Shown here piece after piece: positions 36,345 through 45,051 of a stretch of 64,000 nucleotides of DNA. Where the stretch lies: the NCBI GenBank assembly GCA_963820415.1, contig CAWFZT010000011.1, positions 186,001 to 250,000 of the forward strand, read 5' to 3'. Source of the DNA: CAWFZT01 sp963820415. GTDB taxonomy: Bacteria > Chloroflexota > Anaerolineae > Anaerolineales > Anaerolineaceae. Under the pieces are notes generated by a model that did no database searches, was not told the DNA's origin, and saw only the letters and a program-made list of their open reading frames with translations. Positions within the stretch are counted from its first letter, which is position 1. Every line of letters begins with the position of its first letter. The translations under genes and the position numbers were made by a program.

Positions 36345-36365
36345 ATAAACCGACGGTCGGTTTAT
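36345..36365. promoter_or_regulatory. TetR operator palindrome
   Basis: ATAAACCGAC-G-GTCGGTTTAT, 10-bp perfect arms around one base. The ACCGAC/GTCGGT core is common in operators of TetR-family repressors. Its place just past the -10 box and 37 bases before the tetR ATG indicates autorepression of the whole operon. Confidence 0.75.
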
Positions 36366-36376
36366 AAAAAGATGGA

Positions 36377-36398
36377 AATCCCCGTTCCGTGGGGAAGG
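36377..36398. repeat. Short palindrome providing the tetR ribosome binding site
   Basis: TCCCCGTTCCGTGGGGA with AAG after it; a copy of the motif found at 14898, 23605-23672 and 47520. Here the GGGGAAGG end lies four bases before the TetR start codon and is the obvious ribosome binding site, so a repeat seems to have been taken up as a leader that could also hide the site in a hairpin. Confidence 0.5.
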
Positions 36399-36402
36399 TA
36401 TT

Positions 36403-37089
36403 ATGGCCCGAATAGTCAAAGAAGACAAATACAACGTAAGGCGCAACGAAATCCTCGAATCCGCCCAACACTTCGTATACACCAGGGGCTACGAGCAGAT
36501 GGCCATCCAGGATATCCTTGACGACCTGCAGATTTCCAAGGGCGCCTTCTACCACTACTTCACTTCCAAACAGGCCCTGCTGGAAGCGCTGATCGAGCGC
36601 ATGATGCTGGACGCCGAACAGGTGCTCACCCCCATCGTCCACGACCCAAACCTGCCCGCCCTGGTAAAATTCCAAGGTTTCTTTGATACCATCGCCCGCT
36701 GGAAAACCGCCCGCAAGGATTTTATCCTGGCTCTGCTGCAAGGCTGGTATTCAGACGGCAACGCCATCGTGCGCCAGAAAGTGAGCGCGGCCGGGATTAA
36801 ATGGTATGCGCCTCTGCTGACCGAGATTATCTGCCAGGGCATCCGCGAAGGCGTGATGAATAACCCCTATCCCGACCAGGCGGGCGAGGTGGTCCTGGCA
36901 CTCATGCTGGGTATGGGCGACGCCATGGCCGGGTTATTCCTCCCGGACGGGCTGCATCCCAGCGACCTGCCGCATATCCAAGCCATGCTGGCGTCCTATG
37001 GCGATGCGCTCGAGCGCATCCTGGGCACCCCACCAGGCTCAATACAGTTCGTTGATACCGCAATACTGGAGGAATGGGTTGCTCCTTAA
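36403..37089 (+). CDS. TetR-family transcriptional regulator
   Basis: 228 residues. The N-terminal helix-turn-helix (about 12-60) is standard: ILESAQHFVYTRGYEQMAIQ, then DILDDLQISKGAFYHYFTSK. The C-terminal ligand domain has no specific signature. It is the first gene of an operon that continues into two FtsX-type permeases, an ATPase and an HlyD-type adaptor, and it carries its own operator. Most likely it represses the export genes until a small toxic ligand is bound. Confidence 0.92.
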   Translation: MARIVKEDKYNVRRNEILESAQHFVYTRGYEQMAIQDILDDLQISKGAFYHYFTSKQALLEALIERMMLDAEQVLTPIVHDPNLPALVKFQGFFDTIARWKTARKDFILALLQGWYSDGNAIVRQKVSAAGIKWYAPLLTEIICQGIREGVMNNPYPDQAGEVVLALMLGMGDAMAGLFLPDGLHPSDLPHIQAMLASYGDALERILGTPPGSIQFVDTAILEEWVAP

Positions 37090-37149
37090 ATCACTGCTGT
37101 TTTGCAGTGCAACTGCAAAACATCCAAAACACAGAAAGGAATACCAAAT

Positions 37150-38386
37150 ATGAGATTATATCTTCGCCTGGCCTGGCGCAACCTGTGGCGCCACCGCCGC
37201 CGCACGCTGATCGTCGTCCTGGCCATCGGGCTGACCCTGGCGATGATGATGATGTACGACGGCCTCATCGCCGGTTTCGAACAGGCCATTTACGGCAACG
37301 CCATCAAGGTGCTGGGTGGGAATATCCAGATCCATGCCAACGGCTATAGCGATAAAACTGACCTGAACCCCCTGCTGCCGCTGGGCGACGACCAGGCCGT
37401 GATCAAAGCCGCCCTGGCCCAGCCGCAAGTTGTCGCCGCTTCACGCCGCATCGTCACCGGCGGGATGGCCAGCGACCGCAAGGGCGCCTTTGGCATCAGC
37501 ATCGTCGGCATCGAGCCGGAGAAAGAACAGCCGGTCAGCCTGCTGGCGCAGCACGTTGTTGTCAGGAAAGAACCTGACCGCCTCGGACCAGGACGTGGTT
37601 TTTATCGGTAAGGGCCTGGCCGACGCCATGGACGTGAAGGTGGGAGACCGCTTCACCCTAGCCGGGCGCGCTACTCACGGACAAATGCGCCAGCGCAGCA
37701 TGACCGTGGGCGGCATTTACGACGTGGGCATGGGCGATATCGAGAAGCGGAAACCATCTACATCTCACTGGCAGAAGCCCAGGACCTGTACGGCCTGCCC
37801 GGGCAGTCCACCGAGGTAATGGTTTCGCTGAAACAACTCGGCCAGGAACCCGCCGTGATCAACGCCCTGAAGGCCAGCCTGCCCGGCTACGAAATGGATT
37901 CGTGGCAAACCAATTATCCTGACCTGCAGACGGCCATCGAGGACCAAGGGCGCAGTGATGAACGTCTTCGGCGTCATCATCCTGGTCATCGCCGGGATCG
38001 GCATCCTCAACCTGCTCATGATGGCCGTCTACGAGCGCACGCGTGAGATCGGCCTGTTGGGCGCCCTGGGGATGAGGCCACGGCCAGATTTCCTCCCTGT
38101 TTATCCTGGAAGGCGCCCTGCTCGGCCTGATCGGCGTGGCCTTTGGCGTGGGTCTGGGTGTTGACGTTCAACATCCTCCTCAGGCAGGTCGGGTTGGATT
38201 ACAGCCAGTTTTCCAGCGTATCACAGTATATGGCCCTGATCAGCGGGAAGATTTACCCGACCCTCGGGCTGGAAAAACTGACCCAACGCAACCCTGACCG
38301 CCCTGATTATCGCCGTCCTGGCATCCTTTTACCCGGCGCACGAAGCGGCCCAGAACGAACCCGCTCAATCCCTGCATTACGTGTGA
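37150..38386 (+). pseudogene. FtsX/MacB-type ABC permease 1, with about six frameshifts
   Basis: The start MRLYLRLAWRNLWRHRRRTL (ATG 37150, AAAGGA upstream) is a typical FtsX-like permease N-terminus with a first membrane helix. The rest can be followed only by changing frame: DQDVVFIGKGLADAMDVKVGD (cut near 37560), IYISLAEAQDLYGLPGQSTE (37747), FGVIILVIAGIGILNLLMMA (37955), LFILEGALLGLIGVAFGVGL (38080), LTFNILLRQVGLDYSQFSSV (38158) and LIIAVLASFYPAHEAAQNEP (38285), stop at 38386. About 410 residues when repaired. Several breaks are at short homopolymers (for example GGG to GG at 37952), so poor local sequence quality is as likely as true decay. The protein would form one half of a MacB-like membrane complex. 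Confidence 0.75.
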
Positions 38387-38394
38387 GGCTCACA

Positions 38395-39615
38395 ATGATC
38401 CAACTTTACAAAATGGCTTTTCGTGACCTCGGGCGCAACCGCCGGCGCTCCTTTTTTCCTCCCTGGCCCTGGCGATCGGGGTGGCGCTGCTGCTGCTGAT
38501 GGCAGCCTTCATCGCCGGAGAGCTGCGCAACTCGATGGACGCTTCCATCAAGCTGCAAAGCGGCGACCTACAGGTGCGCGCCAAAACCTACGACGAAAAT
38601 AAAAACAGCCTGGCCTGGGAGGACCTGGTTGAGAACCCCGACCAGGTAGCAGCGCAGATCATTTCCCTCACCCCGGTGCAGGTGGCCACACCCCGCCTGT
38701 ACGCCAGCGGGATTATGGCCACAGGCGACAACTCGCTGGGCGTAAGCATTTTCGGCATCGACCCAGCCTCCACGGCCAATGCCCCCTTTCAAAATGGAAT
38801 GATCAGCGGCCAATTTCTCACGAGTGAAGATAGCGAAGGCATCGTCATTGGCCAGCCGCTGGCCGATAAACTAGGCCTCAACACGGGTGACAAGGTCAAC
38901 CTGCTGATCAATACCTCGAACGGCGATGTGGACCAGCAGGCTTTCATCATCCGCGGCATCTATACGACCCACACGCCCGGCTTTGACCAGAGCACGGTCT
39001 TCATGCCGCTGGCCAAGGCGCAGGCCATCACCCAGACCCAGAAACACGCCACGCGTTGTCTTTGTCCTGCTTAAAGACCGTGACCAGAGCGGGGCGGTGG
39101 CGAAGGCGCTCAGCACTACCCAATACCAGGTCGTCACCTGGGAGCAGATGAACACCTTACTGTTAGATTTCAATCAGTTTTCGCGTGATTATATGGCGCT
39201 GCTCTACCTGATCATCCTGGGCATTACCGCCACGGTGATCATCAATACGCTGATCATGTCAGTCTTCGAGCGCACGCGTGAGATCGGCATCCTGGCGGCG
39301 ATTGGGATGAAAAGCAGCAGCATCATGGGCATGTTCTTTGCCGAATCCAGCCTGCTGGCAGTCGGCGGCATCCTCATGGGGCTGGCGCTGGGCGGGGTGC
39401 TGGTCGGCCTAGCCGCCAAATACGGCTTTTACGTTGGCAATCTCGGTATAACCGGCTTCGCCCTGGGCGACCGGATTTATGCCTACCTGGTGCCGGGGGA
39501 TGCCATCACCCTGACCATCGTAGCTTTTATCATCACCCTGCTGGCGGGCCTTTATCCGGCAATCCTGGCAGCGCGCATGGAACCCGTCGAAGCGTTGCGG
39601 GGCGGGAAGAAATAA
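38395..39615 (+). pseudogene. FtsX/MacB-type ABC permease 2, two frameshifts
   Basis: Begins MIQLYKMAFRDLGRNRRRSF eight bases after the first permease. One T missing from the T-run at 38453-38458 shifts the frame into LALAIGVALLLLMAAFIAGE. A second missing base near 39055 leads into VVFVLLKDRDQSGAVAKALS. The C-terminal part has the three typical helices (LIILGITATVIINTLIMSVF; SSLLAVGGILMGLALGG; AFIITLLAGLYPAILAAR) and the ending MEPVEALRGGKK. About 407 residues when repaired, normal for the family. Upstream and downstream genes are intact. Confidence 0.78.
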
Positions 39616-39630
39616 CGTAAGGAGAATATC

Positions 39631-40335
39631 ATGGAAGTCACCAAAATTGAAAATGTCACCCGCACTTATAAGATTGGCAAAATCGAGACGCAGGCCCTGC
39701 GCGGGGTCAGCCTTTCCATCCAAAGCGGTGAATTTACCGCCCTGATAGGGCCCTCCGGCTCCGGCAAGACCACCCTGCTGCAGCTTATCGGCTGCCTCGA
39801 CCAGCCGACCAGCGGGCACGTCTATATCAACGGCAAGGACGTCAGCCAGCTCAACCGCAACCAGCGCGCCGACATGCGCCGGGGCACGATCGGCTTCGTC
39901 TTTCAGTTTTTTGCCCTCATCCCGACCCTGACGGCCTACGAGAACATTGAAATGCCGCTGCTGCTGATCGGGCAAGGCGCCTCCGAACGGCGGGAGCGCG
40001 TCAACCAGTTGCTCGAATGGGTCGACCTCACCGACCACACCAACCACCGCCCGGACCAGATGAGCGGCGGGCAGCAGCAGCGCGTGGCGATTGCGCGCGC
40101 CCTGGCCACCAAACCGGCGCTCATCCTGGCCGACGAGCCGACCGCCAACCTGGATACGCCCAACGGAAAACAGGTGATGGAAACCATGACCCGCCTCAAC
40201 CAGGAGACCGGCGTCACTTTTGTGTTTGCCACACACGACCCGCGTGTCTTCAACTACGCCCGGCGTGTGATTACCCTGCGGGATGGTATCATTGTAGAGA
40301 ATCACGAAGCGGAGATGCTAAGACCAGGAGTATAA
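39631..40335 (+). CDS. ABC transporter ATPase, MacB/LolD type
   Basis: 234 residues. Walker A GPSGSGKTTLLQ, the Q-loop region FVFQFFALIPTLTAYENIEM (typical of the LolD/MacB/FtsE group), signature MSGGQQQRVAIARAL and Walker B LILADEPTANLDT followed by the H-loop ATHDPRV are all intact. It energises the two adjacent FtsX-like permeases. It is followed after one base by the adaptor gene. Confidence 0.95.
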   Translation: MEVTKIENVTRTYKIGKIETQALRGVSLSIQSGEFTALIGPSGSGKTTLLQLIGCLDQPTSGHVYINGKDVSQLNRNQRADMRRGTIGFVFQFFALIPTLTAYENIEMPLLLIGQGASERRERVNQLLEWVDLTDHTNHRPDQMSGGQQQRVAIARALATKPALILADEPTANLDTPNGKQVMETMTRLNQETGVTFVFATHDPRVFNYARRVITLRDGIIVENHEAEMLRPGV

Positions 40336-40336
40336 G

Positions 40337-41557
40337 ATGAAATTCAGGGCGGTCCTAACCCCGTTTTATGGGGGTTTAATCCTGCTTACGGCATTGGCTG
40401 CCTGCCCGCTGAGCGGCTGCGGCGTTTTCGCCCCGGCTGCTCCCACCCCCCTGCCGACGGTCGTGTTGGGCAGCAACAACCCCACTCCCCAGGGCAGCGG
40501 CGCGGGAGTGACCGCCTCGGGGGTGGTGGTGCCTGCCCAGGAGGTCCAGATCGCTTCGGCGGGGGGAGATACCGTCGAAGCGCTCAACGTGGCAGTCGGC
40601 GACCAGGTCAGGACTGGCCAGGTGCTGGTAAAACTGGCCGGCAGCCAGACCCAGGCAGCGGCCATTGCGGCCGCTAACGTGGAACTGCTCACCGCCCAGC
40701 AGACTTTGCAAACGCTCAAAGATAATGCAGCTCAGGCGACCGCGGCCGCCGAACTGCGCCTGGCCAACGCCCAGAAGGCGCTCGACGACGCCAAGAAGCA
40801 CCGCGCCTGGAAGCAGTACCGCAACGGTTCGGAAAGCTCCATCGAGACCGCCCAGGCCGACCTGATCCTGGCCACCAATGCGCTCGAAGACGCCCAGGAC
40901 GCCTACAAATCGGTGGCCGACCGCGCCGCAGACGACGTCGACCGGGCCGCCGCCCTGAGCGCCCTGGGCGCAGCGCGCAGCGCCTACGACCATGCCGTCG
41001 CCAACCTGAACTATTTGCTGGCCATGCCGAACGTGATTGACGTCAACCAGGTGGAAGCCGAGCTGGAGTCGGCCCAGGCCGAGGCGACCGCTGCCCAGGC
41101 CGAATATGATAAGCTCAAGAACGGTCCCGACCCGGACGCGGTGGCCCTGGCCGAGGAAAAGATCAGGAACGCCCAGGCGCAGATCGAGGCCGGGAAGGCC
41201 AACCTGGCAAGCCTGGAGCTGAAGGCGCCCCTAGATGCCACAGTCAGCAAGGTTAATATCCATGTGGGCGAATGGGCCACGGCGGGCCAGACTCTGCTGG
41301 TACTGACCGACCTGTCTCACCTGCGTGTGCAGACCACCGACCTGAGCGAACGCGACGTCCCACGCGTCAAGGTAGGCCAGCCGGTCACCCTGCTGGTCAA
41401 GGCGCTCAACCAGAATGTGACCGGGCGCGTAAGCGAAATCGCCCCTCTGTCTGATACCCTGGGCGGCGATGTGGTCTACCAGACCACCATCGACCTGGAT
41501 ACGCAGCCGGATGGCCTACGCCCCGGCATGAGCGTGGACGTCACCTTTGGGCAGTAG
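40337..41557 (+). CDS. HlyD/MacA-type membrane fusion (adaptor) lipoprotein
   Basis: 406 residues. Signal peptide with lipobox-like LSGCGVF, a Pro/Thr linker, then the biotinyl-lipoyl-like hairpin (GVVVPAQEVQIASAGGDTVE ... VGDQVRTGQVLVKL). A long coiled coil (about 110-300) is rich in Ala, Glu and Gln, and the second lipoyl half and beta-barrel follow (APLDATVSKVNIHVGEWATA). The end GLRPGMSVDVTFGQ is typical. It joins the permease-ATPase complex and extends out of the membrane. In a bacterium without a classical outer membrane the adaptor probably works with extracellular or cell-wall partners. Confidence 0.92.
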   Translation: MKFRAVLTPFYGGLILLTALAACPLSGCGVFAPAAPTPLPTVVLGSNNPTPQGSGAGVTASGVVVPAQEVQIASAGGDTVEALNVAVGDQVRTGQVLVKLAGSQTQAAAIAAANVELLTAQQTLQTLKDNAAQATAAAELRLANAQKALDDAKKHRAWKQYRNGSESSIETAQADLILATNALEDAQDAYKSVADRAADDVDRAAALSALGAARSAYDHAVANLNYLLAMPNVIDVNQVEAELESAQAEATAAQAEYDKLKNGPDPDAVALAEEKIRNAQAQIEAGKANLASLELKAPLDATVSKVNIHVGEWATAGQTLLVLTDLSHLRVQTTDLSERDVPRVKVGQPVTLLVKALNQNVTGRVSEIAPLSDTLGGDVVYQTTIDLDTQPDGLRPGMSVDVTFGQ

Positions 41558-41589
41558 GGAAATCTCATTCCAAACCACTTCCGATTCCA

Positions 41590-41960
41590 TTGCGAAGGCA
41601 TCTTCGCTCTCTGTCATTGCGAGATGCCTTCGGCGACACCCTTGGTGCACCCGAAGGGGTGAGCAATCTCTGAGTAACTGGTGAGCAATCTCCTGGCCGG
41701 CGTTGAGATTGTTTCGCTCGCGTAAGAACGCTCGTTCGCAATGACAGCAAAGAAGGTTGTCTTGTGGGTGCACCAAGGGTGTCACTCGCGTAAGAACGCT
41801 CGTTCGCAATGACAGCAAAGAAGGTTGTCTTGTGGGTGCACCAAGGGTGTCACTCGCGTAAGAACGCTCGTTCCCAATGACAGCAAAGAAGGTTGTCTTG
41901 TGGGTGCGCCAAGGGCGTCGCTCGCGTAAGAACGCTCGTTCGCAATGACAGCGGCTGACT
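41590..41960. repeat. CATTGCGAG-type repeat cluster with a 68-bp tandem array
   Basis: From 41717 a unit of exactly 68 bases (begins CTCGCGTAAGAACGCTCG, contains TTCGCAATGACAGC) repeats at 41785 and 41853 with a fourth partial copy at 41921-41960. Units differ by one or a few bases. The 41590-41716 part has the mirrored piece TGTCATTGCGAGATGCC and GGTGAGCAATCTC. Related copies occur at 54129-54376 and 55291-55377. It fills the 400 bases after the adaptor gene. Units contain inverted TTGCGAG/CTCGCAA words, so it is a hairpin repeat family, not a CRISPR. Confidence 0.85.
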
Positions 41961-42269
41961 ACAACTGCGACTTCAGCCAGGAAAGCATGATTTCCATGGC
42001 CTGGTTGTCCAGCCGGGCATTCTCAGCATTATGAGACACCATAAGTTCGGCTGGCGTCAGCTCTGACAGAACCAGGGTCCCACCCCTTCCGGGCGCGTCA
42101 AAGAGGCATTAACTTCAATCTCGTCCACCAGCCAACTGGCTAGGATATCATTTGATGTGTTTTGAACCGGCACGCTAATCGCTCCTAACGCTGAATATAC
42201 CTCAAAGGGGAATTGTACCGGCGAGACGATTTTTGTGCAAACGCAGTTGACTTTATGCTTTACATACAT
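41959..42269 (-). CDS. Small protein of unknown function, probable frameshift
   Basis: A minus-strand frame from ATG 42269 (MYVKHKVNCVCTKIVSPVQF) reads VPVQNTSNDILASWLVDEIE. After a break near 42085 it goes on as LVLSELTPAELMVSHNAENA and ends AMEIMLSWLKSQL at 41959, right at the repeat border. About 103 residues if repaired. It is divergent from the phosphatase gene. No family recognised. Coding character is suggested only by continuous reading in both halves. Confidence 0.4.
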
Positions 42270-42324
42270 TACAATTATGGCAATATTACTCCTTATAGAT
42301 ATTAAAATATTACCAGGTACATGA

Positions 42325-44079
42325 ATGATTAGACTGCTGGAACGCTTTGCTAAGAAACTGGGGCTGCATGACACTGAGACCCTCAGCGATGTGGAAGAGT
42401 ACATCGCCTGGCAGGTCGAGCAGCATGCTGATTTCTCCCTCAGCCCGCTGGACGACGTCGACCTGCGCACCTATTTCCTCGAGCTGCGCCTTTCCGGCAA
42501 TACTGGGACGCAGTCAGATAGCCTGGAGCACAAAGCCTCTTCGCTTAAACGCTTTTACGAATGGGCCCACAAGGCCGGCCTGATCCCCCAATCACCCTTC
42601 GACCGCTTCAATTTCGACCATCCAATGCTCACCCCAGAGCAGGTGCGCGTACGCCGGGATGCCTACGCCAACGGGCAGGACCGTGAAATTGCCCGCTTGC
42701 AGGCCCTGAACCGCCTGATGACGCACCTGAACCACTCGGTGGATGTAAAGACGGCTTTTGATTCTTCACTGAAAACGCTGGTCGAGGTAATGGGGCTGCG
42801 CACGGCCTGGATTTCCCTGATGGCCGACTCCGGACTGGCCCAATATTCGCCTGCCATCGCCTCTTCATCGAAATTTGTCCTGGCGGCGGCCTGCAACTTG
42901 CCCCCGGCCCTCGAACAGGACAACTATCACTTCCTGTACAAGTCCCCTGAATGCCACTGCCAGGCGCTGCTGCGCCAGGGCCGGCTGGGCCGGGCAGTCA
43001 ACTTAGTGGAATGCTCCCGGCTGCAGGAGGCCTCCCAGGCAGCCGGCGATAGCCGCACCGGTGGTTTTCAGTTCCATGCCACCGTCCCGATTATGCTCCC
43101 CCAAAAAACGGGGGATGGTATACCCCAAAAAGCGGGGGATGGTATCCCCCCAAAACCTGGGGATGGTATCCCCCCAAAACCTGGGGATGGGATGGGGGAC
43201 CGGCCGCTGGGCAACCTCAACGTTGCCACGGACGATTGGCAGCTCTTCAATGCCTCCGACCTGCAACTCCTCTCGGCCTTTGGCGTGCAGATCGCGGTGA
43301 TGCTCGACCGGACGCGCCTGTATGAAGAGGCCAACACTCAACGCCAGCGTATGGAAAGTGAGCTGAAGCTGGCTCGGGCGCTGCAGATCAACCTGCTGCC
43401 GTCCCATCTACCCGAAATTCCCGGCTTCGACCTGGCGGCAAGCTGGCATTCGGTGCGCGAAGTGGCCGGCGATTTTTATGATGTCTTCCCGCTACCCGGC
43501 GGGCGTTGGGGAGTCCTGGTTGGCGACGTGTGTGATAAAGGAGTGCCGGCCGCCATGTATATGGTGCTGGCGCGCAGCCTGATTCGCTCCGGCGCCCAGC
43601 TAAACCCCAGCCCGGCCAAACTGCTGGTGCAGGTCAACCGGGCACTGATCGAACAGTCGCCCAACGGCATGTTCGTGTCCGTCTTTTACGGGGTAATCGA
43701 CCCTGCCAACCGCAGCCTGATCTACTGCCTGGCCGGGCACAACCCGCCTTTCCTGGGACGCGCGACGGAGGATCAGGTGGCGCACCTGCTGAAGGGCGGG
43801 CCGGTGATCGGCATCCTGCCCAAAGTGCACCTGTCAGATGCCAGCGTGACTTTCACCCCCGGCGACGTGCTGGTGGCCTTTACTGACGGACTGACCGAGG
43901 CCTTCGACAACCAGGAGGAACAATTCGGCGAACGGCGCCTGGAAGAGGTCATCCGCGAGCACAAGAAGAAAAGCGCCAGGAAGGTGCTGGATAGCATCGA
44001 ACACCGGCTGCACACCTTCATTGACGACGCCAGCCAGTCCGACGACATCACCCTGCTGGTGATGAAATGTGAGAGATGA
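42325..44079 (+). CDS. RsbU/SpoIIE-type PP2C phosphatase with GAF and integrase-like N-terminal domain
   Basis: 584 residues. Residues 1-100 resemble the helical core-binding domain of tyrosine recombinases (YIAWQVEQHADFSLSPLDDV ... LKRFYEWAHKAGLIP). About 115-330 looks like a GAF sensor. About 355-584 is the PP2C phosphatase with metal Asp residues in FYDVFPL, GDVCDKG, FTDGLTEAF and SDDITLLVM. The family dephosphorylates anti-anti-sigma factors in partner-switching. In the GAF part, residues 258-289 are four copies of an 8-residue unit (IPPKPGDG type) coded by a 24-bp palindrome. It has no membrane segment. Partners (RsbV/RsbW) are not in the window. Confidence 0.88.
   Translation: MIRLLERFAKKLGLHDTETLSDVEEYIAWQVEQHADFSLSPLDDVDLRTYFLELRLSGNTGTQSDSLEHKASSLKRFYEWAHKAGLIPQSPFDRFNFDHPMLTPEQVRVRRDAYANGQDREIARLQALNRLMTHLNHSVDVKTAFDSSLKTLVEVMGLRTAWISLMADSGLAQYSPAIASSSKFVLAAACNLPPALEQDNYHFLYKSPECHCQALLRQGRLGRAVNLVECSRLQEASQAAGDSRTGGFQFHATVPIMLPQKTGDGIPQKAGDGIPPKPGDGIPPKPGDGMGDRPLGNLNVATDDWQLFNASDLQLLSAFGVQIAVMLDRTRLYEEANTQRQRMESELKLARALQINLLPSHLPEIPGFDLAASWHSVREVAGDFYDVFPLPGGRWGVLVGDVCDKGVPAAMYMVLARSLIRSGAQLNPSPAKLLVQVNRALIEQSPNGMFVSVFYGVIDPANRSLIYCLAGHNPPFLGRATEDQVAHLLKGGPVIGILPKVHLSDASVTFTPGDVLVAFTDGLTEAFDNQEEQFGERRLEEVIREHKKKSARKVLDSIEHRLHTFIDDASQSDDITLLVMKCER
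43096..43191 (+). repeat. Four in-frame 24-bp palindromic units inside the phosphatase gene
   Basis: Units begin at 43096, 43120, 43144 and 43168 and follow ATMCCCCMAAAA then NCNGGGGATGGT. Each can fold (CCCC against GGGG), and each codes for LPQKTGDG, IPQKAGDG or IPPKPGDG. They extend a loop of the GAF-like domain without breaking the frame. A related palindrome is inside the GH38 gene (21265-21305). Confidence 0.8.
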
Positions 44080-44085
44080 AACTAG

Positions 44086-44126
44086 TTAGAAAAGCCGGGT
44101 TTTGAAGAAAATACCCGACTTTCTAA
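44086..44126. terminator. Terminator between convergent genes
   Basis: TTAGAAAAGCCGGGT (44086-44100) and ACCCGACTTTCTAA (44113-44126) form a nearly perfect stem. It ends the phosphatase gene (plus) and the complex III operon (minus). Confidence 0.65.
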
Positions 44127-44131
44127 GAAGC

Positions 44132-45040
44132 TCACTTCGGCGTGTTCAGTTGGACCACGTAAGCAATAATATCGGCGATCTGCTGCGGGGTGAGCAGCTT
44201 GTCGTCGCCGAAGTTGGGCATGATCAGCAGTGGGGAATCGCCCCCCGGAATGGAGCCATGCTCGACGAACAGGTCCACGTTCTGGATGAATTTCTGCATG
44301 TCCGGATCGGCAATGGTGGAGTCGATCGGGTTGAGCGGCGGGACAGACATGTCGTCCGTGCCAGGGTTCGGATAACCCAGGATACCTTCCGGGCCATGGC
44401 AGGCAGCGCAGTAGGCGCCGAAGAACGGCTTACCGCGCCCGGCGTCTCCCACCAGGCTGGCGGCCGGGCCCGGACCTCCGGGGTTAGAAGGAACGGCCAC
44501 CTCGGGTATTTCGGTAGGGCCGGGCGGAAGGGGCGTCTCGGTGGCCTCGGCCGGCACCGGCGTGGCAGCCGGAATGGATGGAACGTTCTGGAGAGAAAGC
44601 AGGTAGGTGGCGGCGCTTTGCACCTGGGCGCCGTTCAACGGGCCGCCCTGGGCGATCAGCCAGGCCGGCATGAGCGTGCCCGGGCGCCCATTGGAGATCG
44701 TATCGATCACAGCCTGCAAATTGGCGCCGGCGATATAGGCATTGTTGCGCAGGGCCGGGCCCTGGCCTGCCGACGTGGAGGCGCCTTCGCCTTGCGTACC
44801 ATGGCAGGGCGTGCAGTGTTGCAAGAAAATGGCCGCGCCGGCGGCCGGGTCGCCCGGACCAGCGGCCTGCGCGCCGGCAGCCAGCCCACCCTGAATGGCC
44901 GGGTTGAGGGTCAGCGTGGTGCCCGGCGCCAGGGAAGGCACAGGCGTGAGCCCGGCTGGCTGTGGGTTGGGGCTGCATGCGCCCAGGAATAAGATCAGGA
45001 AAACCGTGCCCAGTAAGAAGATCCAGTTTCGTGTGGACAT
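44132..45040 (-). CDS. Dihaem cytochrome c lipoprotein, last gene of the alternative complex III operon
   Basis: 302 residues. Signal peptide WIFLLGTVFLILFLGAC with a lipobox Cys. Two c-type haem motifs are seen: CTPCH (about residue 77) and CAACH (about residue 213), each in a class I cytochrome c domain, joined by a Pro/Thr/Glu linker. Likely axial Met ligands occur in PGTLMPAWL and LLIMPNFGD. It starts 11 bases after the ActDE-like gene and would take electrons from the complex and pass them to an oxidase outside the membrane. No oxidase genes are in the window. Confidence 0.88.
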   Translation of the reverse strand: MSTRNWIFLLGTVFLILFLGACSPNPQPAGLTPVPSLAPGTTLTLNPAIQGGLAAGAQAAGPGDPAAGAAIFLQHCTPCHGTQGEGASTSAGQGPALRNNAYIAGANLQAVIDTISNGRPGTLMPAWLIAQGGPLNGAQVQSAATYLLSLQNVPSIPAATPVPAEATETPLPPGPTEIPEVAVPSNPGGPGPAASLVGDAGRGKPFFGAYCAACHGPEGILGYPNPGTDDMSVPPLNPIDSTIADPDMQKFIQNVDLFVEHGSIPGGDSPLLIMPNFGDDKLLTPQQIADIIAYVVQLNTPK

Positions 45041-45051
45041 GTACCCCTCCG

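Noticed and set aside
41717..41960. 68-base tandem array as CRISPR
   Set aside because: The whole period is repeated; there are no unique spacers.
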